This document shows, piece by piece, positions 46,831-57,296 of a stretch of DNA of 64,000 nt. The notes under the pieces were generated by a model. It was given only the letters and a program-made list of their open reading frames with translations. It had not been told where the DNA came from and made no database searches. The translations under genes were made by a program, and so were the position numbers. The stretch comes from Rhodeus uyekii (Eukaryota > Chordata > Actinopteri > Cypriniformes > Acheilognathidae), in the NCBI GenBank assembly GCA_037043235.1, contig JAWRVZ010000586.1:62001-126000 (forward strand), read 5' to 3'. Positions within the stretch are counted from its first letter, which is position 1. Each line of letters starts with the position of its first letter.

Positions 46831-47245
46831 GACCTTTACTATTGTTGTCTGTGTGGGTCCTAATGCCCCAGTATAGTGACGGGGACATTGTACTGCAACA
46901 AGCACCGTCTTTCGGATGAGATGTTAAACTGAGGTCCTGACTCTCTGTGGTCATAAAAAGTTCCAGGATGTTCTTCGCAAGAGTAGGGGTCTAACCCTGG
47001 CATCCTGGCCAAATCTGCCCATTGGCCTTGGTCCATCATGGCCTCCTAATCCCCCCCATACTATAATTGGCTTCATTGCTCGTTCTCCTCTCCACCAATA
47101 AGCTGCTGTGTGGGGAGCGTTCTGACGCAATATGGCTGGCATTGCCTCAGCCAGGTGGATGCTGCCCATTGGTGGTGGTTGAGGAGATCCCCCCTACTAT
47201 GTGATGCGCTTTGAGCTCTGGAAAAGCGCTATAAAAATGTAACAT
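46831..47245 (+). mobile_element. SINE or LINE 3'-end fragment
   Basis: The stretch with CTTTCGGATGAGATGTTAAA, GGGGTCTAACCCTGGCATCC and the terminal GCGCTATAAAAATGTAA is a pattern I associate with a widespread fish retroposon whose 3' end resembles L2-type tails. No open frame. The start is uncertain and no tRNA-like head is seen within it. Confidence 0.5.
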
Positions 47246-48986
47246 TTCTTCTTTCTATTGTTGTTAGTGATAACATCTGCTCCTCAGGCTCGTTGTCCTT
47301 CTTTGTGACCTGTGGAAAGTGGGCTGAGTGCTGATCTGGTCCCTATCTGATACCTGGTCCCTTCTGTTTTCTTAACACCAGAGTTTAATCCCTTATCCCT
47401 TATTCCCTTATAATATCTTTCTCAAAATTTAAGGATTTGCATTTTGAGGCCCTTTTATCCTGTACCATTAGTCTTGATTGTATTCACTATCTCAAAATGT
47501 CTTAGGTCTTTGGAAAGCACTCAACCCACTGTGTTCAAGTTAAAAGTTACAAGGCAACATTTAATACTTTTGTTACAAAATAAGCTCCATCATGATAATC
47601 TGTAAAGAAAGTTAAAAGTTATTCGCTGCGCAAATGTGGCACTGTTATTTCTTTCTGCCACAACAATATTAACCTAGGTTTTGACCAGGAAACTTATTCC
47701 AATTCATCCACGGTCATTATTTTACTTGGGCATATTTTGCCCTGTAGGCCCACATTTTAAATTCAAATACAGCTGTTTTGGCAAAAAATTTAGATTTGCC
47801 TTAGTATCTCTTCAGACACTCCATTCATACTCATTCACACTCACACTGGCCATTTTCTCTGAGTCTGCTGATCAGCTGGTTCCGATCTACATGGGGCACA
47901 TACAAGTTTAGATGTATACTTCCACAAAATCTGAACACAACTTCGTCAAACCTTTTTGAATCTAGGCACTACACTTCATTTTAGCTTCTTATGAACCTCT
48001 TTTTCTGTTTTATCATAATTTACAATTGTAGGCCTAAGCATAGCAAATTTTTCTCAAATTTTTTTTATTATTCGTCTCATTTAAGATTTTTCCTATACTT
48101 TTATTACTGCTGATGAGCTATTTTTAAGAATAAATTGTAGATTTCTGCATAATCATGGATCCATGGTCAACATTTCCATCTTGATGCCCCAGTGATGACA
48201 GCATTCCTGGTTGCATGAATTTAGACCTTAGAGTTAGTTATAATTTTTTTTACTCAATCTAGTTCTAGAAAATTATCATTAAACAAGAGGGAGTGGACCA
48301 GGAAAGGTATTTTTCCACCCACAATTCTTCTTATTATGATCTTGTAACAATCTTTTCTTTGTTCAAAAACTAATTATATTATACTTTTAACCCTAAGTGT
48401 TTAATGTAATCTAAACCCTCACTATACCAAATCCAGCCTCAGTTTGATCTGTTTGGTGAGTTGAGCACCCACTTCTGTCTCTCAATGAATTTCTTTCTTT
48501 TTTTTTTCTTCTTCTTTTTTTTTATTGAGTTATTGGGCTGGATTGGTTCCTGCTGAAAAAGCAGAAAGGTTAGTTTAGCAGAGAATACAAGGAACTGCTA
48601 TGAGACCAGTGAATAATCAGAATAAATTCAGTTAATATAATAATTAAATAAATTTGAAGCAGTTCTTCTGCTTAGGTCATCAATCTGTTGAAGCCATTTG
48701 GCTCTTGATCTGCATGTCATCAGGCTGTGATGTCACTCAAATGCCTGGTGTTGTAAAGTTGGATACAGTCTCTTCTCTGTCCTGTTGTTCTTCCTTTGTT
48801 TATTCTTAGCTTTGGCTTTTCATGTATCCTCCCACAGTTTCGTATCTCAGGATGTTCTCATTGCCCTCAGGAAAAGTCTCAAGTGAAAGTTTCACCTTCT
48901 CCTCTTTCACTCTCTCTTCTTCTCTCTACAGAGAAGCAATTTGTTGCTTCCCCTCATCAAGGCGGAATTCCATAAGCATCTGAAAT
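47246..48986. other. No recognised features
   Basis: AT-rich DNA with a poly-T/C tract at 48,490-48,525. It may include leader or LTR sequence of the gag relic that follows, but I see no LTR pair or primer-binding site. Confidence 0.4.
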
Positions 48987-50215
48987 TTGAACACTCAAGA
49001 GATCCGCAAGAATCAAATTGAACTTTCAAAAACTCTAAATAGAATAGAGAAACCTACCCCAGGTATGCAGCAACCCAGCCCACACTTTTTACCGCAATAT
49101 CCGGCTGTAGCTGTCCGGTTGAAAGAGTTAGACTTGGAGGTGAAACGACAAGATCTTCAAAATAAACTGCTACGTCTGAGGGAGTTAGAAATTGAGTACG
49201 AAATGAGAAGACAGGGGTTCGCGATCAGTCGGTTGAGGATGCAGAGGTGCAATCTCCAGTGTTACCCTCTTTCGCTTCCTTACCACCATTGGCCGGTGTG
49301 CCAGCCACGTCCAGTCCAATTCTTCCAGGTGCAGGTGATCGATAGCACCCGTTTTTGATGTGAGGAAACATATTAAATTGGTACCTCCTTTTAGAGAGGC
49401 GAAGGTTGATTGCTATTTTACAGCGTTTGAGCGAGTGGCTGCGGCCCTTCAGTGGCCGAAAGAAATGTGGGCACTTCTGTTGCAATGCAAACTAGTCGGA
49501 AAAGCTCGAGAGGTGTGTGCATCTTTCCCGGTTAGTACTAGTTTAGATTATGATGCGATAAAAACAGCTGTGTTGCGTGCATATGAATTAGTCCCAGAAG
49601 CATCCAGACAAAAATTTCGAAATCATAAGAAAGCAGTCGCACAAACCTTTGTTGATTTTTCAAGGGAAAAACAAGCTTTATTTGACAAGTGGTGTGCAGC
49701 ATGCAAAGTTTCAGCAACTTCGTGAGTTAATGTTGTTGGAAGATTTCAAGGGTTGTCTTTCTGAAAGCCTTGTTATTCATCTTAATGAGCAGAAAGTTTC
49801 TGCGATCCTTGCTGATGAGTTTGTGTTAACTCATAGACTAGTTTTCCCCCATGCTGTTCGCCGTGAGAAAGTTGCCGTCTCTCATGTTGAAGAACAGGGA
49901 AAAGAGATAGATGCTGTACGCGGAAGAGCGCCGGGAGGCCGTCGGTCTCCGCCAGTCCGTACCACACAAAAAAGGGTGTGTTTTTACTGTCTCGATTCCA
50001 GCCATCTCATTGCGGATTGTGAAGCATGGGAAAAGAAAAATGCGTCTAAATCGAAAAGTGTTGCTTCTGTAAAATCTGTGGCACCCTCACCTGCTGATTC
50101 GAATAAGTTACAATACAAACCTTTTCTGTTAACTGGATCAGTAGCGTTGTCTGATGAGTCTGTTTTTAAGCCAGTAACTATGCTCCGTGATACAGAATCT
50201 GCTCAGACACTTAGG
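48987..50215 (+). pseudogene. gag: Gypsy (Gmr1-like) Gag relic with SCAN-related domain
   Basis: Reads in three frames (shifts near 49,255-49,345 and 49,710). A charged coiled-coil region (about 49,100-49,210) is followed by capsid sequence KLVPPFREAKVDCYFTAFER and a C-terminal capsid part resembling SCAN domains (SRQKFRNHKKAVAQTFVDF, RELMLLEDFKGCL). Next is one CCHC knuckle (CFYCLDSSHLIADC) and the start of a protease-like segment (VTMLRDT). It is cut off at 50,215 by another element. SCAN domains are known to derive from Gmr1-like Gypsy capsids. It is inactive. Confidence 0.75.
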
Positions 50216-50216
50216 G

Positions 50217-50450
50217 CCCGTCCACACGGAGACGCGGCTCACTGCATCCGCATACATTTATTATCGGATTGGCGTTCCGTCCACACGGATCCGGCGGTTT
50301 GGGAGACTGAATCCGCTCTCTTTTGATACCGGGTCCTAAAGTGGATAGATCTGAATCCAACACCCTTGCGGTATCATGTGGACGGCCAATCCGTATATTT
50401 TTAGTTTAACGATGATGTCATCACATCACGTGTCGGCTGCGTCACAGTAA
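50217..50450 (+). mobile_element. Left end of a probable PIF/Harbinger element
   Basis: GGGCCCGTCCACACGGAGAC directly after TTA (50,213-50,216) fits a Harbinger terminus with 3-bp TWA target. A related GTCCACACGGAT word recurs at 50,279. The matching right end was not found, so extent is unknown; splice-like exons at 51,060-51,590 may belong to it. Confidence 0.45.
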
Positions 50451-50459
50451 CAGTAACAG

Positions 50460-50655
50460 TGTTGCCATATTGGACTGAAGATTTCCTGCCCAACTACAGC
50501 TTAAAAACCGCCCATTTAAAAAAAATATACCATCCCAAAGTGCGCACTCTTATAAATAATGAAAAATGTTTAGCGATTTTATGCATCAAAAACCATCCCA
50601 AATGTTATCAACCAGCCCAATGCATTTTTTTCCGGTCGGACGTGACCAAAGGTAT
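50460..50655. mobile_element. Partial relative of the TGTTGCCAG MITE
   Basis: Starts TGTTGCCATATTGGACTG and shares ACCAGCCCAATGCATTTTTT and GGACGTGACCAAA with the copies at 492-691 and 43,850-44,081. The right terminus is missing. Confidence 0.55.
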
Positions 50656-50944
50656 CTGTGGCTACTTGATTCGTACCGGAAACACGATTGATACTGCGCA
50701 TGTGCGAAAACGCGTCTACTTCCTGTCTGAGCTGTGCGAAACAATTTACGGCAGATGTTACTCACGTGACTACTCGATCCGTACCGGAAATAGTTCAGAA
50801 ATTTACACTGCTTAAATGTCTGCATTTAAGAAACACAAATTAAAGATATTCATTTATTCAATTTTATTTATTCAAACATTTATTAATTCCTTCACACATA
50901 CACACACACTCACTGATTGAGTAACATGGCATTGACTTTCAGTC

Positions 50945-51595
50945 CTTACTCATCAGCACAGTATGACAAACATGTTTCCATGTCCTCTTGACACTGAAAT
51001 ATAAATAGAAAGTCATGCTTTGCTTCAGAGAAGTCACTCCCTAGGACCTTCCTGAGGGCATGTTGTTGATCATCACAGTTCATCTAGAGAAAAGCAGGCT
51101 GTGTCATCTCACGGTATGAGTCTGTGTTTAGCAGCTCCACGCTGTACGAAGGTCTCTCGCAATGGCTGGCTGTTGCACCTGGTAAAATAAATACATATGA
51201 AATGGCACAAAACAATTAAAATATGTATCCAGCATACATGCAACTGCTTGGTATATGACGACTAAAATCATTTACCTTATCAGTGTCCTCTTCCAAATCT
51301 CTGTCCATGCCTTTAGAAAACATGTAAATGTATAGGCACTATTCATACAATAACTTTCTAGTATCACTTCACCAAAAGTAACAGTACAGCCAAGACACTG
51401 ACATTTTAGTCAGTCATTCCCTTCCAGGCAAAACCTCTCCATATGCCGAATGCACCACCCCCGGAGAATCAATCGCACCTCCTCCTAAAAAACACACACC
51501 AAAAATAAATAAATAATCGACACATACTAGTAGTTTGAAACTACTTGTGTGTGAAACTCCAGCTTACCTCTGTGAATGTTCATGTTCATGACGTA
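50945..51595 (-). pseudogene. Possible multi-exon relic on minus strand
   Basis: Splice-like borders line up on the minus strand: a donor AGAG|GTAAGC near 51,565; acceptor TTTTTTAG near 51,487 opening a segment that encodes ILRGWCIRHMERFCLEG; an acceptor/donor pair at about 51,315/51,278; an acceptor near 51,182 with QQPAIARDLRTAW; and an acceptor TTTTCTCTAG near 51,089 with a frame to a TAA near 50,948. I do not recognise the protein. Its place next to a Harbinger-like end makes a transposase C-terminus possible, but that is inference. Confidence 0.3.
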
Positions 51596-51771
51596 CAGGT
51601 GCTGAGAGTGAACTTCTTCTACTTCTACTTCCCGATCTCAAACAGTGCAGACGTGTTTCATTTGCTCTGGCCTCTGCTCTGCCCTGTTCTGCCCTGGCTC
51701 TTCGGTATTTTGTCTATTTGTCTATTTTTTTTCCCTGACCCGCTGCTTGCTGGACTCCTGATAATACTGCG

Positions 51772-52230
51772 ATGGACCGATGGAACAACTGGCAGGTCCT
51801 GTGCCTGGAAACACTGTCTGATGCAGAAGATCTATGCATGATTGGATTACTGATAGCAGGGTTCCTGTTCTTTGGCTTTGGGATTGCCCTGACCTATCGA
51901 AAGATTGGTAGGACAGCTGTGACTGACCGACTGAAGGAATTAGATCAGAGAATGACACAGATTGAGGAACTGTACCGCAATTTATGCGAACTGAACCGTA
52001 ACAACGCAGTCCAAACAGTGAGTCAGATCGGTGAACTTTTAGACGAGGATCGAACGCGAACGCTGAGGACCAGAACTGATTGGTTGTTTATGATCCGGAC
52101 AACAGCAAATGGATTAAAAACTGTATTTGCCCCTACTCTCGGTTTGGGAAGCCAGCGGACAGCCTGGTATCTCTCTCTTTCCCTGGGAACTGCCTTATCT
52201 CCAAGGACAAACCATAGTAAAAACATCTGA
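51772..52230 (+). CDS. Hypothetical 152-residue protein with one membrane segment
   Basis: Opens with ATG at 51,772 and ends TGA at 52,230. Residues 22-45 (MIGLLIAGFLFFGFGIALTY) form one strong membrane segment, followed by a charged, probably coiled-coil region (RLKELDQRMTQIEELYRNL, residues 52-75). The C-terminal part is low in recognisable signals. The layout could suit a small viral or retroelement accessory or envelope-like protein, but no family is recognised. Neighbours are retroelement debris. It may be a chance frame. Confidence 0.35.
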   Translation: MDRWNNWQVLCLETLSDAEDLCMIGLLIAGFLFFGFGIALTYRKIGRTAVTDRLKELDQRMTQIEELYRNLCELNRNNAVQTVSQIGELLDEDRTRTLRTRTDWLFMIRTTANGLKTVFAPTLGLGSQRTAWYLSLSLGTALSPRTNHSKNI

Positions 52231-52471
52231 TGTTTTGGCTTCCATTCCCACGGATCCGTCTGCCTATTCTTATCCACCCCCTCCCCCACCACACAAAAAA
52301 TTTCCAACATGTAATCACATGTGCTGTGACGTGTCTTGTTATCTTGTTTGTGTTTTGCTGTGTAAGGCCTGCTAAACTGCATTCTTGTATTTCTTGTTTT
52401 TCTGGAGAAAAAACGGCGCATGCTCTGCTGCGACGACACGTCTGTGAAAACAAATTTCCCGTTAAGGGATA

Positions 52472-52876
52472 ATTCACAAGTTCACACTTACAAATGATTC
52501 AGGAGCAATAAATGGTAAGCATATTTGGCGTGCTGTCCGAGGAGAGGGCTCCGAGCTCGGTATTTAGCCCGAACCTGGAGCACTCCCCCCGTATCCTGAC
52601 TTCGATAGGAACAATTAAGTGTGAGGAGTTGGGGTGGTGGAGGGATGCCGAAAAATGTCAAAGAGCTGTAGGTGAGTCAAACATATCTATATATACATGC
52701 TTCCTCTCCTGCTGATAGGATGAGGTGTAATTGCTGATGACGTGTTGATTGTGTTTAATCATTTGAACGTGCTCCTCCCGAACTTTGTTAATAAAACATC
52801 ATTTCACGAGTTCACACTTACAAATGATTCAGGAGCAATAAATGGTAAGCATATTTGGCGTGCTGTCCGAGGAGAG
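52472..52876. repeat. Pair of 75-bp direct repeats
   Basis: TTCACACTTACAAATGATTC through GTGCTGTCCGAGGAGAG occurs at about 52,477-52,550 and 52,806-52,876, 329 bp apart. The second copy runs straight into the minisatellite. They may be terminal or split repeats of a retroelement. Confidence 0.8.
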
Positions 52877-53395
52877 GCATGTCGCTGCCGTGGCAGTGGA
52901 AACCCCTCGGGGCCGCTGTGGGAGCAGGAAGCACGTCGCTGCTGTGACGGTGGAAACCCCTCGGGGCTGCTGCAGTGCAGGAGGCACGTCGCTGCTGTGA
53001 CGGTGGAAACCCCTCGGGGCCGCTGTGGGAGCAGGAGGCACGTCACTACCGTAGCAGTGGAAACCCCTCGGGGCCATCACAGCAGCAGGAGGCACGTCAA
53101 CGTCACAGCAGGGGAAACCCCTCTGGGCCCCTGCAGCGGCAGGAGGCACGTCAACGTCGTAGCAGGGGAAACCCCTCTGGGCCCCTGCAGCAGCAGGAGG
53201 CACGTCAACGTCGTAGCAGGGGAAAGCCCCTCTGGGCCCTTGAAGCGGCAGGAGGCACGTCAACGTCGCAGCAGGGGAAAACCCCTCGGGGCCCCCGCGG
53301 CAGCAGGAGGCACGTCGCTACCATTGCAGCGAAAAACCCCTCTGGGCCGCTGCAGGACCAAAGAGGTACGTCGCTGCCACGGTGGTGGAACTGAT
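52877..53395. repeat. GC-rich minisatellite, about 55-62 bp unit
   Basis: About nine units of the type GGAGGCACGTCGCTGC ... GGAAACCCCTCGGGGC. It is open in several frames on both strands, which is a consequence of unit length and composition and not evidence for a protein. Confidence 0.9.
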
Positions 53396-53446
53396 TTGAA
53401 AGATTGGCTCCCTTGGGAGTATGAAAGCACATCAATCCTGTAACTG

Positions 53447-54380
53447 AGCATCACTGCTGCGGCAGTGGAAGTTAGAGAGAGCTGGCTCCTGCGGGAGCGT
53501 CACTGCTGCGGCAGTGGAAGTTAGAGAGAGCTTGCTCCTGCGGGAGCGTCACTGCTGCGGCAGAGGAAGTTAGGAGCTTGCTCCTGCGGGAGCGTCACTG
53601 CTGCGGCAGTGGAAGTTAGGAGCTTGCTCCTGCGGGAGCATCACTGCTGCGGCAGTGGAAGTTGGAGAGAGCTTGCTCCTGCGGGAGCGTCTCTGCTGCG
53701 GCAGTGGAATTTAGAAGCTTGCTCCTGCGGGAGCATCACTGCTGCGGCAGTGGAAGTTGGAGAGAGCTTGCTCCTGCGGGAGCGTCACTGCTGCGGCAGT
53801 GGAATTAGAAGCTTGCTCCTGCGGGAGCGTCACTGCTGCGGCAGTGGAAATTAGAAGCTTGCTCCTGCGGGAGCGTCACTGCTGCGGCAGTGGAAGTTAG
53901 AGAGAGCTTGCTCCTGCGGGAGCGTCACTGCTGCGGCAGTGGAAATTAGAAGCTTTCTCCTGCGGGAGCGTCACTGCTGCGGCAGTGGAATTAGAAGCTT
54001 GCTCCTGCGGGAGCGTCACTGCTGCGGCAGTGGAGGTTTAGAGAGAGCTTGCTCCTGCGGGAGCGTCATTGCTGCGGCAGTGGAAATTAGAAGCTTGCTC
54101 CTGCGGGAGCATCACTGCTGCGGCAGTGGAATTTAGAAGCTTGCTCCTGCGGGAGCGTCACTGCTGCGGCAGTGGAAATTAGAAGCTTGCTCCTGCGGGA
54201 GCGTCACTGCTGCGGCAGTGGAAGTTGGAGAGAGCTTGCTCCTGCGGGAGCGTCATTGCTGTGGCAGTGGAAGTTAGAGAGAGCTTGCTCCTGCGGGAGC
54301 GTCACTGTTGCGGCAGTGGAAGTTAGAGAGAGCTTGCTCCTGCGGGAGCGTCACTGCTGCGGCAGTGGAAGTTAGAGAGA
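53447..54380 (+). repeat. Hairpin-forming minisatellite, about 19 units of 42-58 bp
   Basis: Each unit holds GCTCCTGCGGGAGC and CACTGCTGCGGCAGTG: two inverted repeats, each with loop TGCG closed by a C-G pair. In plus-strand RNA these would be c(UGCG)g loops of the UNCG class. Spacers AAGTTAGAGAGAGCTT and AAATTAGAAGCTT alternate between units. Confidence 0.92.
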
Positions 54381-54395
54381 TTGGAAGTTGATGTG

Positions 54396-54700
54396 CGATC
54401 TGTTTGGTCTGATGTGGCTCTTGAAAGCTTCTGGAGACCAGCGGCGCAATGCTTGTATTTACTGTTTGCGCAGCCGTGGTTGCTGCACCTATGCGAAATG
54501 AATGGCTGGATGAATGGTCTGTTGGGAATCCGGTTTGGGGTAGCGTAGCTTTAAGAAGTTTGGAACCGGAACTTGTAATGGGGTGGAATCGTCTATAGAG
54601 AGTGGGACGGATGGGAGTTTGGCCTGCGAGTTTCTGAAATGAAAGTAGGCTGAGTGGATGTGATGGTGAGTTATGAGCATCTGAGGAAACCAAGCCAGTA
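54396..54700 (-). pseudogene. Tyrosine recombinase fragment (DIRS/Crypton type), copy 1
   Basis: The minus strand encodes SHSFRIGAATTAAQ, the HxxR catalytic box of tyrosine recombinases (H-S-F-R codons at about 54,493-54,504). After a frameshift it reads QALRRWSPEAFKSHIR, the region of the nucleophile, where the expected tyrosine is histidine (54,414-54,416). It then runs into the minisatellite. DIRS-type retrotransposons and Cryptons both carry such enzymes, and the rest of the element is not seen. Confidence 0.65.
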
Positions 54701-54715
54701 TGAACATGGCTTCAC

Positions 54716-54870
54716 TGCTGCGGCAGTGGGAAAATTCCCCCTTGGCTGACTCCTGCGGGAGTGTGGGGGAACATCATTGCTGCGGCAATGGAGGCGGCAG
54801 TGGAATAATTTCCATTTGAACTGAGCTCATGCGGGAGTGTGGAGGTGCATCACTACTGCGGAAATGGAGA
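54716..54870 (+). repeat. Diverged units of the hairpin minisatellite
   Basis: Includes ACTCCTGCGGGAGT (54,749-54,762) and CATTGCTGCGGCAATG (54,775-54,790), both with paired changes relative to the main array, and weaker versions to 54,870. Confidence 0.85.
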
Positions 54871-54954
54871 ACTTCCTCTGAACTAATCGCGTGTTGGATG
54901 ATGGAGATTGTCTATTTCCTCGACTTCTGTTGTCTCTTGTGGCGGTGAAAGCCA

Positions 54955-55110
54955 TTTCTGGAGAGACTGATTTGATCGAATGTAACTCCTGAAGCTTCCG
55001 ATGACCTGCGGCCCAGTGCTTGGATCTGCTGGTTTTGGGACACAACATGTGGTGGGGTGATTTAAGTCTTCTGTGAAGAGTGGGTCGGATGGGAGTTTGG
55101 CCTGATCTCT
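54955..55110 (-). pseudogene. Tyrosine recombinase fragment, copy 2
   Basis: The minus strand reads QALGRRSSEAFRSYIR with the nucleophilic tyrosine codon retained at 54,982-54,984. The flanking GTGGGTCGGATGGGAGTTTG (55,080-55,099) parallels 54,601-54,620 beside copy 1, so a 500-bp block including the minisatellite edge has been duplicated. The HxxR box is absent here. Confidence 0.65.
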
Positions 55111-55840
55111 TAAATGAAGGTTGGCTACGAAGGATTGTTGCTGTTGGAGTAAGAAAAGCCTTATGGTTTGGTCTCTCTTACTTTCGTTGTGCAGCGCTGA
55201 CGAGTCAGAATATGGATGGATTTGGATTAAGGTTGGATGTGATGGAATCAGAGGAACTGGAATCTATATGGCTCGACCATGGCCTTGAGTGGTCGGACGA
55301 CATTTGGGTGGAATCCTTGGCGGAGAGTAGGGATACGGATTTCCAACATGATTGGTTGTCTGGTGTCTGAGCTGGTGGGTTGCGTTCTTGATATACCTTT
55401 GATGAGCAGACGATTAGGTTTCGGCAGTGAGAAGTAGATTTCAACCCATGGTGAAGCTGGCTTGGAAGTTCTTGGTGTTATTGGAATGCAATACGAGTCG
55501 GTGGTAGTGGGTAGAGACTATGTGGAGCAGACCAAGTCTTTCAAGAAGTTCAAGACTTTCCACTCCACATGTAATCTTCCAAGGGAGTGGTTTGAAGTGA
55601 AAAGCTTGAAGAATGGACATTTAGCGTCGATAAATATCAACTCTGAATATTGATATACTGGTTGGGAATAGGTCCACCTCTGGTGGCAGCAGCCTTAACT
55701 TCAGTTGGGATTTGTGTTCAACTGTTGTTGGCGACAGAGGTGGTTCCAAGCAGCAGTGTTTGTGGAATGGCATAGCAGAGAACAGGATGAAAGGAGAATT
55801 AGCATGGTGGAGAGAATTAGGTGGAAAAAGGCCAGGGGCG
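55111..55840. other. No recognised gene
   Basis: Several medium frames on both strands without recognisable motifs. Likely a continuation of the recombinase-bearing element or its flanks. Confidence 0.35.
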
Positions 55841-55846
55841 AAGCCA

Positions 55847-56062
55847 CTTGCGGAGGCAGCCTCACGCTTGGGTTGACACTTGGAGCCCGGAGAGAGACAG
55901 AAAGGGTAGAAAGGGAAGATAAGACGGTGTCTGGGCCTGTGCCGCCAGCGGAGGCAGCCTCACGCTAGAATCGGAAGGCCGGGCTGCAGGCCAAACATAG
56001 GGGAAAGGTTAGGTACGTGCTGCCGTTGCTAAGCCTGCACCGCTGGCGGAGGCAAGCTCGCA
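55847..56062. repeat. Three direct repeats of a GCGGAGGCAGCCTCACGCT motif
   Basis: A 25-bp motif occurs at about 55,848, 55,943 and 56,038 with spacing of about 94 bp. The third copy is diverged (GCGGAGGCAAGCTCGCACT). Confidence 0.75.
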
Positions 56063-56543
56063 CTTAAAGGGCGGCGTTTGTCGCTAGATGCTGGCATGTG
56101 AGGTGCAGTGCTGGAAAACTGCAGTGTGCTGCTGCGTCTTAACGCTTGGAGATCTGGTTTTGCAAGGGAGAGATATGAAGATTTAAGGAACGTACGTTTG
56201 AGGCATTTTGAAGGTAGAGTTGATTTGGAGATGGTCCGGCTGACTGGAGCGAGACCTATTCTAGTTAATTTGCTTTGGTCGTCCTCCTTTACTATTGATA
56301 CGAGTGCTGAGGTGTCGTAGGAAGTTGGGCAAGAAGAAGGTGGATGTCTTGATGGTGGAGGTGAAGGCAAGCCTCGGCGTCATAGGGTGCGACAACGGAG
56401 CGGAAGAGCTGGCGACCGCGTGGTGTTGTTGGAGGCTCGGTTGCAGTGTTTGTTGGGTGCAAGAGCTCCTTTCGACAGTGGGATACAGTGAAGGAACTTG
56501 AGAGGAAGAGTTTATCGTGAAACTGGTACATCTCAATCTTGGA
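56063..56543. other. No recognised gene
   Basis: Open frames exist on both strands (for example 56,370-56,029 minus), but I cannot tie them to a family. They may be a further part of the recombinase element. Confidence 0.3.
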
Positions 56544-57296
56544 CAGGGGTGGCCAACCTGTTCAGCATGAGCCACAAAATAAAGCTCATGACTTTAGAGC
56601 CGCATAAAAGACTGTTGAATTCACATTTGTTGATGGGGTTTTGACATTAGAAAGGTCTCGCACATATATTACACATTTTATATGTTTATAAATAATTTTT
56701 TTATACATTTTACATATGACACCCAAAGCTATATGAGCATGCAGAATGAATGCGTCTGTGAATTATATATGCGGGAAAAAACGGTATATCATCTCATTGA
56801 CGGTGACCGGAAGTATAAAAAGTAAGCAGCGGTTTGGTAATGTAGTGATCGGTTGGAAAACGTCTCCGGTTACTATCGTAACCTCTGTTATTTTATCATA
56901 TTCCGTTTAGAGAAGTATGAAGGAAATGCTATTTATGATATTTATACCGTCTGGCAGCCAGATCTGCATCACGCTACGATTGGCCAGTTGTCAACTGCTG
57001 TTATCCATAAGGTTTCAGAAATGACGTGAAGGGGAGGAGTTCCCAAATGCATTTCATTAAACATCTCGTTCCCACTCTCGAAAGGGAACGTGCTTCTGCG
57101 CGCCTCTATTTGAATTTGGTAAAAACATCATGTCCACGTGAGTGGCGGCTGATCTTGGCAGGATACATGTAAATTTAGTTTTTTTTGTTTTGTTTTGTTT
57201 TTGTAGACAAAAAGGTCTCCGCGGGCCGGATGAGAGCCGCAAAAGAGCAGTCAAAGAGCCGCATGTGGCTCGCGAGCCGCGGGTTGGCCACCCCTG
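56544..57296. mobile_element. hAT (Charlie-like) non-autonomous element, 753 bp
   Basis: Begins CAGGGGTGGCCAACCTG and ends GGTTGGCCACCCCTG. No transposase. The subterminal GAGCCGCATGTGGCTCGCGA block is typical of this hAT group. The 8 bases on each side do not match, so the original target duplication is lost, perhaps through a deletion that also removed the 3' end of the adjoining LINE. The interior includes GGTTACTATCGTAACC, a palindrome, and shares sequence with the hAT fragment at 23,400-24,170. Confidence 0.82.

Noticed and set aside
52742..53443. Long open frames on both strands in the GC-rich minisatellite as proteins
   Set aside because: They exist because unit length and composition avoid stops; several frames are open at once and no motif is present.
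53447..54380. CRISPR array
   Set aside because: The intervals are themselves repeated variants, not unique spacers, and the context is a vertebrate genome.
57057..57296. C-terminal extension of the LINE reverse transcriptase
   Set aside because: It is read-through into the hAT terminal sequence, whose own end lies at 57,296.
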